IMG/VR virus record: IMGVR_UViG_3300025121_000023
Coordinates: 48,561 to 112,560 of that record
From: a virus
DNA: 64,000 nucleotides
Reading direction: 5' to 3' (one strand)
The position numbers and the translations under genes are program-made. This document shows, in pieces, positions 1-7,950 of the stretch (position 1 is the stretch's first letter; the number at the start of each line of letters is the position of its first letter). The notes under the pieces are model-generated. The model saw only the letters and a program-made list of their open reading frames with translations. It was not told the DNA's origin and made no database searches.

Positions 1-870
1 ATATATAGGACAATCTTCATCACTATTTTGTCTACTTTTATGTAAATATCCATTTGATTTAATATATGATAAAAATTTAATTAAATGATTATTTGAATTA
101 TAATATATTCTATCTACAAAATATTTATTTTTAACTTGTTTATCATTTATTTCAGAAAGTTTCCATATTAAAGCTCTACCATCTATTTTACTTTTATCTT
201 TTTCATTATGTAAAATTATCAGTCGTACTGTAGGTGAATTTATAGCATAAAATTTTAAAAATCCACTACACATAGCTTTATTCATACAAGAATTTGTTAA
301 TGGTGTATTTATATCAAAATATGCAATTTGATTTTTATTATAATAATGCACAATATCATCACCTTGTACTATTTCGAATAAATCATAATCTTTTGTTAAT
401 ACAGTGGCATACATGTCCATAAATGATTGTATATCATTATCTGGATATCCGTTTGGTTTAAATTCATTAGGAAATAATTTATTTATTAATTTACCTATTT
501 TTATTTTTATTTTATATTTTTTTAATTCATTTTCATAGAAATTGATATAGCTTTTAATAGTATAATTATTATAATTATTAATTTTATTAATATCATTGTG
601 TATAATATCTATAATTTTATTAGATGTAATAAAAGATAATTTATCTTTTTCGTCATAAATAACATCTAACATCGTTTCTTTTTTATATTCTTCTTCTTTT
701 GATGTTTTTAATAATTTATATGCAATTGGATGTATTATTTCTTTTAAAATTGCTTTTAAATTATCTGATAAATAAAAAGGTAAAGCACCATCTTTTATTG
801 ATAAATCATCAGAATAATATTCTAATATTTTATCTATTCTATAATCATCAAAATATTTTATTATTTTCAT
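1..870 (-). CDS. Tagged paralogous phage protein, 3' end outside window
   Basis: The reading frame opens with an ATG at 870 and stays open to the window edge, so the C-terminus is missing. The product begins MKIIKYFDDYRIDKILEYY, a version of the N-terminal tag found on many proteins here. It is a paralog of the two proteins at 27275-29107 and 29094-30677. They share a segment around HPI..LL, a GKLINKLFPNEF-type segment followed by a D-I-x-S-F motif, an NSCM...C motif and a GRALIWKL motif. I do not recognise a characterised family. The conserved Cys/Asn motif could be catalytic, but that is a guess. The paralogy is certain; the function is unknown. Confidence 0.75.
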   Translation of the reverse strand, partial: MKIIKYFDDYRIDKILEYYSDDLSIKDGALPFYLSDNLKAILKEIIHPIAYKLLKTSKEEEYKKETMLDVIYDEKDKLSFITSNKIIDIIHNDINKINNYNNYTIKSYINFYENELKKYKIKIKIGKLINKLFPNEFKPNGYPDNDIQSFMDMYATVLTKDYDLFEIVQGDDIVHYYNKNQIAYFDINTPLTNSCMNKAMCSGFLKFYAINSPTVRLIILHNEKDKSKIDGRALIWKLSEINDKQVKNKYFVDRIYYNSNNHLIKFLSYIKSNGYLHKSRQNSDEDCPIY

Positions 871-908
871 TAATGAAATTCATTTTTTTTTATATTATAA
901 ATTATTTT

Positions 909-2345
909 TTAGTCACTTGTTTTTACTCTTGGTACCATTTGTTTTGCAACTTCTGCACCTAATAAATCATATAATATTGATGTTTCGTTTGCTTGTCCTT
1001 TTTTACCTTCTCCACCAGCTTGATTAATAAATACTTCTGGCCATTTTGTATTTGCTAAGTTTTTAGAAACAGCATTTTGAATATCAAATGTCCATTTCAT
1101 TTTTTCTTGAGGTGTTAAACCAGCACTTACAAGTTTTTGATTTTCATAAGCTTGTGCGTCAGCAGCAACTTTTTTAGATTTTGCATCAATAACTGCTTTA
1201 TCAAATAGTGTTTTTGATTCAGTTAAAGCGAATATGGCAACTTTAGCATTTGTTTCCGCAGTAATAGTTTTTTCTATTTGTAGTTTTTCTAATCTAGCTT
1301 GTTCTCCTGCTTTATTAGCTTCACCTTCTTCATATAAACGTTTTCTATTATATACCGCTTTTTCTGCCATTTGTTTTTCTAATTGTGTAGCAGCAACTTG
1401 CTCTTTTTGTTTATCTAAACGTTCATCAAATTTATCTTCCCAATCAATTTTATTAACAACGGCAAGAATAACTTTTAATCCATATACATCTCTTAATGAT
1501 TCACCAGTTCTAACAGGTTCTAAAACTCCTTGTGAATTTTTAGCATATTTAATTTTATATTTTTTTCTTTCTCCGTTAGAATTATCATTTACTGTTCGTG
1601 TTTTACCAAGTTTACCAATAGTATCAGCATCTTGATGATTTGACACTTCTTCTAATTCATACATACCATTTTCTAATTGATCTGCAAATGCTCTATCAAA
1701 TTCAGCAGAAGCACCAGCAATATAATCTTGAGCTGACATAAGTTTAGCAGTATTTTTTAAAACAGCATCTCTAAATGGTATAATACGAGAATATACAAGA
1801 TTACGTTCAGAACGATTATCTGTTGCAACTTTTAAGAATTTAGATTCGTGTTCAATGTTTATACTAATAACAACTGTATTAGCTACATCACCTTTTACAG
1901 CATCATTAAATTCTCGTTCAGTAGATTTAACAATATAAGTATATTCTGATTCTTGTTTTATTTCTGTTTCAGGTAAAACATCTTTAATAGATATTTGATG
2001 TGAAATATCAATCAATCTACCCCACCATTTTGTTTTAATACCTTGTGACATAACAGGTTTAGCAGTACCCCATAAGTATTGAACAGCATAAGCTTTTCCA
2101 GGTTGTGCATAAAAGAAAGCACCAGGTATTGCTAGAACAAACAATCCAATTAGAAATATACCTAGTGATTTTTTCCAAGTAAAATTTAACAAAAAATCAG
2201 GAGATTTGCGAGCTACTAATTTATTAATCATTTGATTGTTTCTACCTAAAGATTGTTGTACAACATCTTCTCGATGTAAAAAGGGTTTCATAACTAATGT
2301 TGCAATAGATAAAAGCAACAAAATAATTCCAATAAGTGTAATCAT
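909..2345 (-). CDS. SPFH/Band 7 (prohibitin-stomatin-like) membrane protein
   Basis: This 478-residue protein has two hydrophobic N-terminal segments (about residues 1-20 and 60-80). A Band 7/SPFH-like domain follows, then a long charged helical region rich in Glu, Lys, Gln and Ala (about residues 300-400) typical of flotillin or prohibitin coiled coils. SPFH proteins form ring-shaped membrane scaffolds and often control membrane proteases. The phage protein could act on the host inner membrane, for example in superinfection exclusion or lysis timing, but that is inference. No partner protease lies next to it. The ATG at 2345 is preceded by an AT-rich leader without a Shine-Dalgarno sequence, as is usual in this window. 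Confidence 0.75.
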   Translation of the reverse strand: MITLIGIILLLLSIATLVMKPFLHREDVVQQSLGRNNQMINKLVARKSPDFLLNFTWKKSLGIFLIGLFVLAIPGAFFYAQPGKAYAVQYLWGTAKPVMSQGIKTKWWGRLIDISHQISIKDVLPETEIKQESEYTYIVKSTEREFNDAVKGDVANTVVISINIEHESKFLKVATDNRSERNLVYSRIIPFRDAVLKNTAKLMSAQDYIAGASAEFDRAFADQLENGMYELEEVSNHQDADTIGKLGKTRTVNDNSNGERKKYKIKYAKNSQGVLEPVRTGESLRDVYGLKVILAVVNKIDWEDKFDERLDKQKEQVAATQLEKQMAEKAVYNRKRLYEEGEANKAGEQARLEKLQIEKTITAETNAKVAIFALTESKTLFDKAVIDAKSKKVAADAQAYENQKLVSAGLTPQEKMKWTFDIQNAVSKNLANTKWPEVFINQAGGEGKKGQANETSILYDLLGAEVAKQMVPRVKTSD

Positions 2346-2454
2346 AATTTTTATTTGTTTTTAATTAATACTAATTTAATGTTTTTTATTTTATAATTTA
2401 ATAGATATTAATCTATTAAGGAGAATCTTTATTTCTATATTTTTTCGGCATATA

Positions 2455-2817
2455 TTAATGTTTAAATTTATTAAAATTGGCAATTCTTTGTATTTGTTCA
2501 CCAGTAAAACCAGCTTTTACTAATGCTTTTCTAAATGGTTTCCATACATTTTGTATTTGTGGTTCACCATTAGAAAAACCAGTATAATCAAATGTTCCCC
2601 ATCGTTGAACTACAGCTTTAGTTCTTCTGACTAATTTTTCATTATCCTGAATTAATTTAGCCATTGATGTAGCACTTGATTCAAATGGTGATCCATTTCC
2701 AAAAGAAGTACTTTTTTGCCAAGCTAACCCTTCAGCTCTTTCAATATCTTTATTAGTTGGCACCAAAATATCAACATCTATATCACAAGCTTTAAGCTTT
2801 ACTTTTGTTGTAGACAT
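2455..2817 (-). CDS. Hypothetical protein, 120 aa
   Basis: A small soluble protein with no transmembrane segment or recognisable domain. It begins MSTTKVKLKACDIDVDIL, and the C-terminal half has a mixed aromatic and basic composition (Trp and Phe around QIQNVWKPFRKALVKAGF). The ATG is at 2817. It lies between the SPFH gene and a small gene broken by a tandem duplication, all on the minus strand, so co-transcription is likely. No function can be assigned. Confidence 0.7.
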   Translation of the reverse strand: MSTTKVKLKACDIDVDILVPTNKDIERAEGLAWQKSTSFGNGSPFESSATSMAKLIQDNEKLVRRTKAVVQRWGTFDYTGFSNGEPQIQNVWKPFRKALVKAGFTGEQIQRIANFNKFKH

Positions 2818-2821
2818 AATT

Positions 2822-3102
2822 TTAATATTTAAGTTGTTCTATTTTCTTTTGAATATGTTTTATTTTTTTTGCTTTATTTCTATAAAAATCAGATACATAT
2901 TGTTTATAAAACCTTTGTTCATCTGAATTATTTGATATAGCTAAATAAGATATATGATTAGGTATTTCCTCATCTTGTGTATTATAAAGTTGTTTTTTAT
3001 AATACTTTATTGATTTACGTAATCTCCAATAACGTTTTGTAAATACTTTATTGATTTACGTAATCTCCAATAACGTTTTGTAAATATTCTAAATATTTTC
3101 AT
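2822..3102 (-). pseudogene. Small basic protein gene disrupted by a 41-bp tandem duplication
   Basis: From the ATG at 3102 the frame reads MKIFRIFTKRYWRLRKSIKY and then hits a stop, because a 41-bp unit is duplicated in tandem (3001-3041 and 3042-3082) and 41 is not a multiple of 3. Removing one copy restores an open frame of about 79 residues that continues SIKYYKKQLYNTQDEE and ends KKIEQLKY at 2822. The intact protein would be small, basic and helical. Either the duplication is a recent inactivating mutation, or it is an assembly or strain variant. The function is unknown. Confidence 0.7.
3001..3082. repeat. 41-bp perfect tandem duplication
   Basis: Positions 3001-3041 are repeated exactly at 3042-3082. 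The unit begins AATACTTTATTGATTTACG and ends AACGTTTTGTA. It shifts the frame of the small minus-strand gene containing it. The perfect identity points to a recent event. Confidence 0.95.
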
Positions 3103-3105
3103 TTT

Positions 3106-3516
3106 TTATAAATTTCCAATTATCCATTCATCACCAATCATTTCTAAACATGATTCTCTATCATCATTAAACCCATGCCAATTATTTGCCCATTCTTTTA
3201 ATGATAGATATAATTTTTTTAAATAATCATATCTATCATCATCATTTTTAAATTTTTTTTCTACTTCACTTCCCATATTATCAAAAGTAGGAATATAAAA
3301 ATAATCTACTCTATTAATAATACTTCCAGATACATAGAATTTACTTACAGCAATATTTAACCTTTCTTTCGATGTGTATTTTTCTTCATAATTACTATCA
3401 AAATCATATTCAAATCTTTTATCTTTTTCTATAAATTTAATTTTAATTAAATTTACAACATCTCCGTTATTGATTATATTAAGTAATCTTATTTTTAATT
3501 TTAATTTTATTTTCAT
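3106..3516 (-). CDS. Hypothetical protein, 136 aa
   Basis: A soluble protein with a basic N-terminus (MKIKLKLKIRLLNIINN) and a C-terminal part rich in Trp, Asp and Glu (LKEWANNWHGFNDDRES). It sits three bases upstream of the broken small gene and downstream of another small minus-strand gene, so it probably belongs to the same operon. No family is recognised and no membrane segment or signal peptide is visible. Confidence 0.65.
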   Translation of the reverse strand: MKIKLKLKIRLLNIINNGDVVNLIKIKFIEKDKRFEYDFDSNYEEKYTSKERLNIAVSKFYVSGSIINRVDYFYIPTFDNMGSEVEKKFKNDDDRYDYLKKLYLSLKEWANNWHGFNDDRESCLEMIGDEWIIGNL

Positions 3517-3561
3517 AATAGTTTGTAAATGTATAAATTATTTTTTATATTTCCTAATTTA

Positions 3562-3843
3562 TCATTTTTTTTCTAAATATCCTAATTTCATTAGTTTTAT
3601 AACACCATCATTAATTTCAGATTTTGTTAAAGTAAATCCAGAATATTCAAATTCGTTTTCGATTGCATCATATAAAATATCATCTAATTGAAAACGTTCA
3701 GCTATATTTCCATCAATCCATCCACATAATAATGATAATAATTTAATGTGATTTTTTGTTCTTTTATTCCAATTATCTAAATCATCACTTAGTGGGAACA
3801 AATCATTATGTTCTTCATATTTATCTGTTAATCCAAAATACAT
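3562..3843 (-). CDS. Hypothetical protein, 93 aa
   Basis: A small acidic protein beginning MYFGLTDKYEEHNDLF. The middle (about residues 35-75) is compatible with a small helical DNA-binding or regulatory fold, but no motif proves this. It is the first gene downstream of a host-type promoter at 3877-3908 and may head a minus-strand operon running to 2455 or beyond. The last residues (LGYLEKK) suggest a short winged-helix-like end, which is speculation. Confidence 0.65.
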   Translation of the reverse strand: MYFGLTDKYEEHNDLFPLSDDLDNWNKRTKNHIKLLSLLCGWIDGNIAERFQLDDILYDAIENEFEYSGFTLTKSEINDGVIKLMKLGYLEKK

Positions 3844-3876
3844 ATAATAATTTTAATTTTATTTTAAAATCAGATA

Positions 3877-3908
3877 CAAAGATATAATTAATATTTTAAA
3901 CCACCAAA
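3877..3908 (-). promoter_or_regulatory. Bacteroidota-type promoter upstream of the 3843 gene
   Basis: On the minus strand TTTG (3908-3905) and TATCTTTG (3884-3877) are separated by 20 bases. This matches the known Bacteroidota consensus of a -33 TTTG/TTG and a -7 TAnnTTTG. It lies about 35 bases upstream of the ATG at 3843. Confidence 0.6.
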
Positions 3909-3951
3909 TCTTTTTACCTTTTTGACCATCAAATTTTTATATATAGATAAT

Positions 3952-4710
3952 ATGGTAGTTAGTGAAACAGTTGAAATAAATATTGAACGTAGAAATATAA
4001 CTTTTTATAGAAAATTAGGCTATGAGTTAAAAGTTGGAACAAAATTAGTAATTCCAGTTAATCAATTAATGATAGGCGCTAAAAATAAAATAAAAATATT
4101 TTGTGATATATGTAATATACATTTTTATGTAGTATATAAAGATTATTTAAATTCTAATAAAAACCATAATTTTGATGTGTGTAATAAATGTAAATTTGAA
4201 AAAATTAAAATAACTAATAATAAAAAATATGGGTGTGATTCACCATTACAAAATAATAAAATATTACAAAAATTTATTGAAACTAATAATAAAAAATATG
4301 GTGGAAATTCTTCTAGTAATAGCCAAAAAGTATTAGATAAACAAAGAAAAACTAGAATTAAAAATAAAATAGAAATACCATCTGATATACCTATTGGAGA
4401 ATTTAAAAAATATAGAAACAGAGTAGATACATTTACTAATAAAAATAAAAAAGAATTATTTAATAGTTGGAATGGTTATGATTTTTATGATGGAGAATAT
4501 ATTAAAGATAATCTTAAATTACATTTTAATGGTAAAAATTATCCTACAATAGAACATAAAACATCTGTATTTTATGGATTTATGAATAAAATATCTGAAG
4601 AAGAAATATCCAAATTAGAAAATCTGGCTATTACTAAAAAAAGTATAAATAGTTCAAGAGGAAATAAAAATTTTGATTTATTCAGAGAAAGTTTTAATAA
4701 AATTATTTAA
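3952..4710 (+). CDS. HNH homing endonuclease with zinc-ribbon and NUMOD-like front end
   Basis: The frame is open from a TTG at 3922, but the ATG at 3952 follows a phage promoter motif directly and is the better start. The N-terminal part has a Cys-x2-Cys pair (IFCDIC) and a second pair (CNKCKFEK), then repeats with N-K-K-Y-G that resemble NUMOD-type DNA-binding repeats. The C-terminal part has an HNH-like signature: PTIEHKTSVFYGF followed by NLAITKKSINSS. It is a paralog of the gene at 31231-32148. It is convergent with the DNA ligase gene and overlaps its 3' end by 33 bases, a typical position for an invasive endonuclease gene. Its target was probably in or near the ligase gene. Confidence 0.75.
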   Translation: MVVSETVEINIERRNITFYRKLGYELKVGTKLVIPVNQLMIGAKNKIKIFCDICNIHFYVVYKDYLNSNKNHNFDVCNKCKFEKIKITNNKKYGCDSPLQNNKILQKFIETNNKKYGGNSSSNSQKVLDKQRKTRIKNKIEIPSDIPIGEFKKYRNRVDTFTNKNKKELFNSWNGYDFYDGEYIKDNLKLHFNGKNYPTIEHKTSVFYGFMNKISEEEISKLENLAITKKSINSSRGNKNFDLFRESFNKII

Positions 4711-5904
4711 GTATTCTTGATATTCTAACTCATTTGGAGATTTTGTAATTACCCGAATTAATTGTGGAATAATTTCTCCCTTCTTCGCTATTTCTACTGT
4801 ACAACCAGGATATACTTTATTTTCTATAATCCAACCTAAATTATGTAAACTTGCTCTTTTAACTATTGTGCCATCTAATTCAGTTGGATGAAATAAAGCT
4901 ATAGGGGTAAGTTCACCATCTTTACCTAAATTCCATATAATATCATTTATAACTGTTTCTACTTTATTAGGTACAAATTTAACTGCACAAGCCCAATGAG
5001 GATGATGATTATTTTCACCTAATTCTTTCCAATATTTAGGTGGAAAATTTAATACTATACCATCTAAAGCATATTCACAATTAGCTCTATATTCTTTAAA
5101 TTTAGGATAAATTTCATTAAAAAAATGATTAAAATTGGTAGTTTCTAATGAAAATATATCACCAAATCCAATACTTTTAAGAGTATCTAATTGATTTTCT
5201 GGTCTAATAATTGTATCACCATCAAATATATCCATTCTAAAAGCAACAAAGCTCATATCATTAATAATTTCGGTAGGAACACCATCTGGTGTATTTAAAA
5301 TTCCAGCTAACCAATTACGAGGATTATCAACTTTATTTGGGTTTGAATATTTTTCTTCCCATATAGCAGTAGGTATAATTACTTCACCTCTAATAACTAC
5401 TTTTTTAAATACTTTGTATTTATCAGGTAATGTATTAGGAACTAATAATTTGATTTTTTCTGTTCGGTCTAAACCGCCACCTTCTTCTTCATTACCACGT
5501 GTTAAGGCAATATATAAGCATCCATAGTGGTAATTAATTTCCATAGAGTTTCCATCAAGTTTAGGTGTGCAAGTTATTATAGGATTTACTACTTTATTAA
5601 AAAAGTTTTTAATATCAATAGGATATAATTCTTCATCAACAGGTTGAGTAACCTGATATTTTTTTAATGATTGCATTGGAAAGGTATGATGAAAACGTAA
5701 TTCACGTTCACCTATTTTTAATTCTTCTACTAAATTATATTTTGCAAGAATTTCAAGAGATGGACAATCTATAATATTAGGTATTAAAGAACCCATTTCT
5801 CGAAGTTCGTTTTCTAATGTATCATAAACAGAATCAGATACTTCTGTTTTACCATTGTAATACAGATATTTCCATTTTAATAGAATTTTTTCCTTTTCGT
5901 ACAT
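4678..5904 (-). CDS. ligA: NAD-dependent DNA ligase, short form (Ia, adenylation and OB domains)
   Basis: It seals nicks in DNA using NAD+. The Ia domain (SDSVYDTLENELRE, about residues 23-36) binds NMN. The adenylation domain contains HHTFPMQSL, the active-site lysine K115 in KLDG, TRGNEEEGGG, VIRGEV, NPRNWLAGIL and a DGIVLNF motif. HPHWACAVKF and an OB fold (GELTPIALF, VKRASLHNLGW, KKGEIIPQLIRV) follow. Cellular LigA is about 670 residues and continues with zinc-finger, helix-hairpin-helix and BRCT domains; this protein stops at 408, just after the OB fold. The end coincides with the convergent endonuclease gene, so the C-terminal part was either lost or is encoded elsewhere. The upstream 48-bp repeat carries a host-type promoter. 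Confidence 0.9.
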   Translation of the reverse strand: MYEKEKILLKWKYLYYNGKTEVSDSVYDTLENELREMGSLIPNIIDCPSLEILAKYNLVEELKIGERELRFHHTFPMQSLKKYQVTQPVDEELYPIDIKNFFNKVVNPIITCTPKLDGNSMEINYHYGCLYIALTRGNEEEGGGLDRTEKIKLLVPNTLPDKYKVFKKVVIRGEVIIPTAIWEEKYSNPNKVDNPRNWLAGILNTPDGVPTEIINDMSFVAFRMDIFDGDTIIRPENQLDTLKSIGFGDIFSLETTNFNHFFNEIYPKFKEYRANCEYALDGIVLNFPPKYWKELGENNHHPHWACAVKFVPNKVETVINDIIWNLGKDGELTPIALFHPTELDGTIVKRASLHNLGWIIENKVYPGCTVEIAKKGEIIPQLIRVITKSPNELEYQEYLNNFIKTFSE

Positions 5905-5928
5905 TATTTAATTGATTAAAAATTATTT

Positions 5929-5976
5929 TACAAAGATATAATAAATTTCTTAAACAACAAGATTATTGAAGTTTTA
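5929..5976 (-). repeat. 48-bp promoter-bearing repeat, copy 1
   Basis: It is near-identical (47 of 48 bases) to 6655-6702. It ends at the first bases of the stop codon region of the 5974-6633 gene and lies upstream of the ligase gene. On the minus strand it carries TTG and TATCTTTG elements. Confidence 0.85.
5931..5960 (-). promoter_or_regulatory. Bacteroidota-type promoter for the ligase gene
   Basis: On the minus strand TTG (5960-5958) and TATCTTTG (5938-5931) are separated by 19 bases, fitting the TTG-N17-23-TAnnTTTG pattern. It lies 27 bases upstream of the ligase ATG. Confidence 0.6.
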
Positions 5977-6633
5977 TGAATTTTTTTTTAATAGCTGATT
6001 AGTTATAATATTTATGAATTTTTTTATACCAACTGGTTCATATTGATAAATATCATTAAATATATCACTAGAATCATTAATATCTATAAGATAAAAAGTA
6101 GGACCACCACCTTCATCGGTAATTGCATCAAAATTAAATTTAACTGTTTTATCACCTAAATCGATTTCAGTTTTATATCCAATAGTCCATTTTATGCCAT
6201 TACGATTCATAACATCTTTACCTTCTAACGTAATTGCATTACCATTATGAGGAAGATAATTAATATCAAAACCAGCATCCAAAATAGATTTTGAAATAGA
6301 ACCAACAAATCTATTATCGAGTTTTTTATTACAAAGATAAGATAATTTATCAGAAAATTTATTTGGGACAGAATTTTCATCAAAAGTTATTTGAATTTCT
6401 TCTGTAGTTGCACCTAAAGTTAAAGCTTTATTTCCAAAATCAGAAAAAGAACCACTATATTTTTTCCATTTTTCATTATAATTAAGATTAAGACTATTAA
6501 GTTTTAATCCACTAACAAATCTAGCAATAGCTTTGTTTTTGTCTTTTATCATTTTTGCAACTAATTCACCATTTTCATTTTTTAATGATAAATTCAACAT
6601 ACGGTTCCAATCTTTATCTATTATTTTCACCAT
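5974..6633 (-). CDS. Hypothetical protein, 219 aa
   Basis: A soluble protein without transmembrane segments. It starts MVKIIDKDWNRMLNLSLKN and contains a Gly-rich turn (DEGGGPTFYLIDIND) in the C-terminal third. I do not recognise a family. It is a separate transcription unit: its own host-type promoter lies in the second copy of the 48-bp repeat upstream, and the first copy follows its stop codon and drives the ligase gene. The shared promoter suggests co-regulation with the ligase, probably early in infection. Confidence 0.65.
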   Translation of the reverse strand: MVKIIDKDWNRMLNLSLKNENGELVAKMIKDKNKAIARFVSGLKLNSLNLNYNEKWKKYSGSFSDFGNKALTLGATTEEIQITFDENSVPNKFSDKLSYLCNKKLDNRFVGSISKSILDAGFDINYLPHNGNAITLEGKDVMNRNGIKWTIGYKTEIDLGDKTVKFNFDAITDEGGGPTFYLIDINDSSDIFNDIYQYEPVGIKKFINIITNQLLKKNS

Positions 6634-6654
6634 AATATAATATTTTAATTTGAG

Positions 6655-6702
6655 TACAAAGATATAATAAATTTCTTAAACAACAAAATTATTGAAGTTT
6701 TA
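6655..6702 (-). repeat. 48-bp promoter-bearing repeat, copy 2
   Basis: Differs from 5929-5976 at one base. It lies 21 bases upstream of the gene starting at 6633 and carries the same promoter elements. Confidence 0.85.
6657..6686 (-). promoter_or_regulatory. Bacteroidota-type promoter for the 6633 gene
   Basis: On the minus strand TTG (6686-6684), a 19-base spacer and TATCTTTG (6664-6657). Identical in layout to the ligase promoter. Confidence 0.6.
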
Positions 6703-6766
6703 AATTATTTTTAAATGTTGTATATCAAGAACAGGGACTATACATAAAAGTATTATAAGTTAATAT

Positions 6767-7900
6767 TTAATTAATTCCGAAATATCCTTTTAAAGCTTTT
6801 TTACCTTCTTCTTCCATAATATTTATAATTCTTCTATTATTTTCTAATATTATAATATTTAAATAATAAAGAATTTTAATAAATTTATCTAATTCACTTG
6901 TAGTTATTTTTGCACCACTTAATTCAGATAATTCTACAATTGTATTTGTAGTAGGAATTCTATCACCTTTTTGTTTAACTTTACCATAAATTAATTCTAA
7001 TAAGAAATTAAATTTATGCCATTTTCTAAATTCGGGAGTACTAATAATAGTATCTTCATATTCTAATATGACTTTATAATCATAAAATTTATCAAAATAA
7101 ATACCTAACATAATTATAATTTCTATTGCACTTGAAATTAAAATTAATGCCCAAATATTTGTTTTATTTTCTTCTACACTTGATTCTAATTTAGTAGTTT
7201 CAGTTTGAATAATTCTGTTAGCATCAGAATCTCTTCTATCTTCGTAACTTCTGATTAATGCATTGTTATTATCTATTTTAATATTATTAGCACTTATTAA
7301 ATTGGTATATTTAGTTTTATAATTAGTTTTAGATGCTTGATTTGAATAATCAGTATTTTGTTCATTTAATAATTTATTTTCATCCATTAAAGGTTTAATA
7401 TATTGTTCAAAATAAAATGTATTTATTGAATCTACTTTCGTATTTATTTTATTTTCTGTTGTAGTTTTAAATACTTCTTGATTATCAACAAATCGTTTAG
7501 CACCATTTAAACTAAAATAAAAAGAACCTAATACAAGTATTGATACACCTATTAAAAACCCTACCATAGAAGATTTAAATAAATCAAATCCTCGTTTAAT
7601 AAATTCAAGACTAAACATCCCAAATACAAATCTTTTTAATAATTCAAACATTGTTAAAAAAAATATTATTCCAAATGTTATAAAAATACTATTACTAATA
7701 TCATTAAATGAACTAAAAAATATGGCTTGTAAAAAGAAAAAAGCAAGAAATACAGATACACCGTTACCAAACCAAGAAAACCAATATAAAAATTTATCTA
7801 CCCATTTAAATCTTTCTGAATAACTCTTTACTAACGTTCTACTTTTTAACTCGATATATTTATCGAAATTTATTTTTGATTTGTTTATATTGTCAAACAT
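6767..7900 (-). CDS. Membrane protein with four or five helices and a coiled-coil domain
   Basis: A 377-residue protein. Hydrophobic segments appear at about residues 40-65, 70-90, 110-135 and 245-270. Between the third and fourth lies a roughly 100-residue stretch rich in Asn, Lys and Glu that looks extended or coiled (TKVDSINTFYFEQYIKPLM onward). The C-terminal 100 residues are soluble and could form a small winged-helix-like domain. No family is recognised. A role at the host inner membrane is likely from topology alone. The gene is alone between the 6633 gene and the TnpB element. Confidence 0.65.
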   Translation of the reverse strand: MFDNINKSKINFDKYIELKSRTLVKSYSERFKWVDKFLYWFSWFGNGVSVFLAFFFLQAIFFSSFNDISNSIFITFGIIFFLTMFELLKRFVFGMFSLEFIKRGFDLFKSSMVGFLIGVSILVLGSFYFSLNGAKRFVDNQEVFKTTTENKINTKVDSINTFYFEQYIKPLMDENKLLNEQNTDYSNQASKTNYKTKYTNLISANNIKIDNNNALIRSYEDRRDSDANRIIQTETTKLESSVEENKTNIWALILISSAIEIIIMLGIYFDKFYDYKVILEYEDTIISTPEFRKWHKFNFLLELIYGKVKQKGDRIPTTNTIVELSELSGAKITTSELDKFIKILYYLNIIILENNRRIINIMEEEGKKALKGYFGIN

Positions 7901-7950
7901 ATGTATTTTTATTTTATTTTAATTATGTATTTTATATAGTTCTGTATTTT

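Noticed and set aside
699-962. Plus-strand frame of 87 codons
   Set aside because: It lies antisense to the tagged partial gene and the SPFH gene and has the composition of a complementary-strand shadow.
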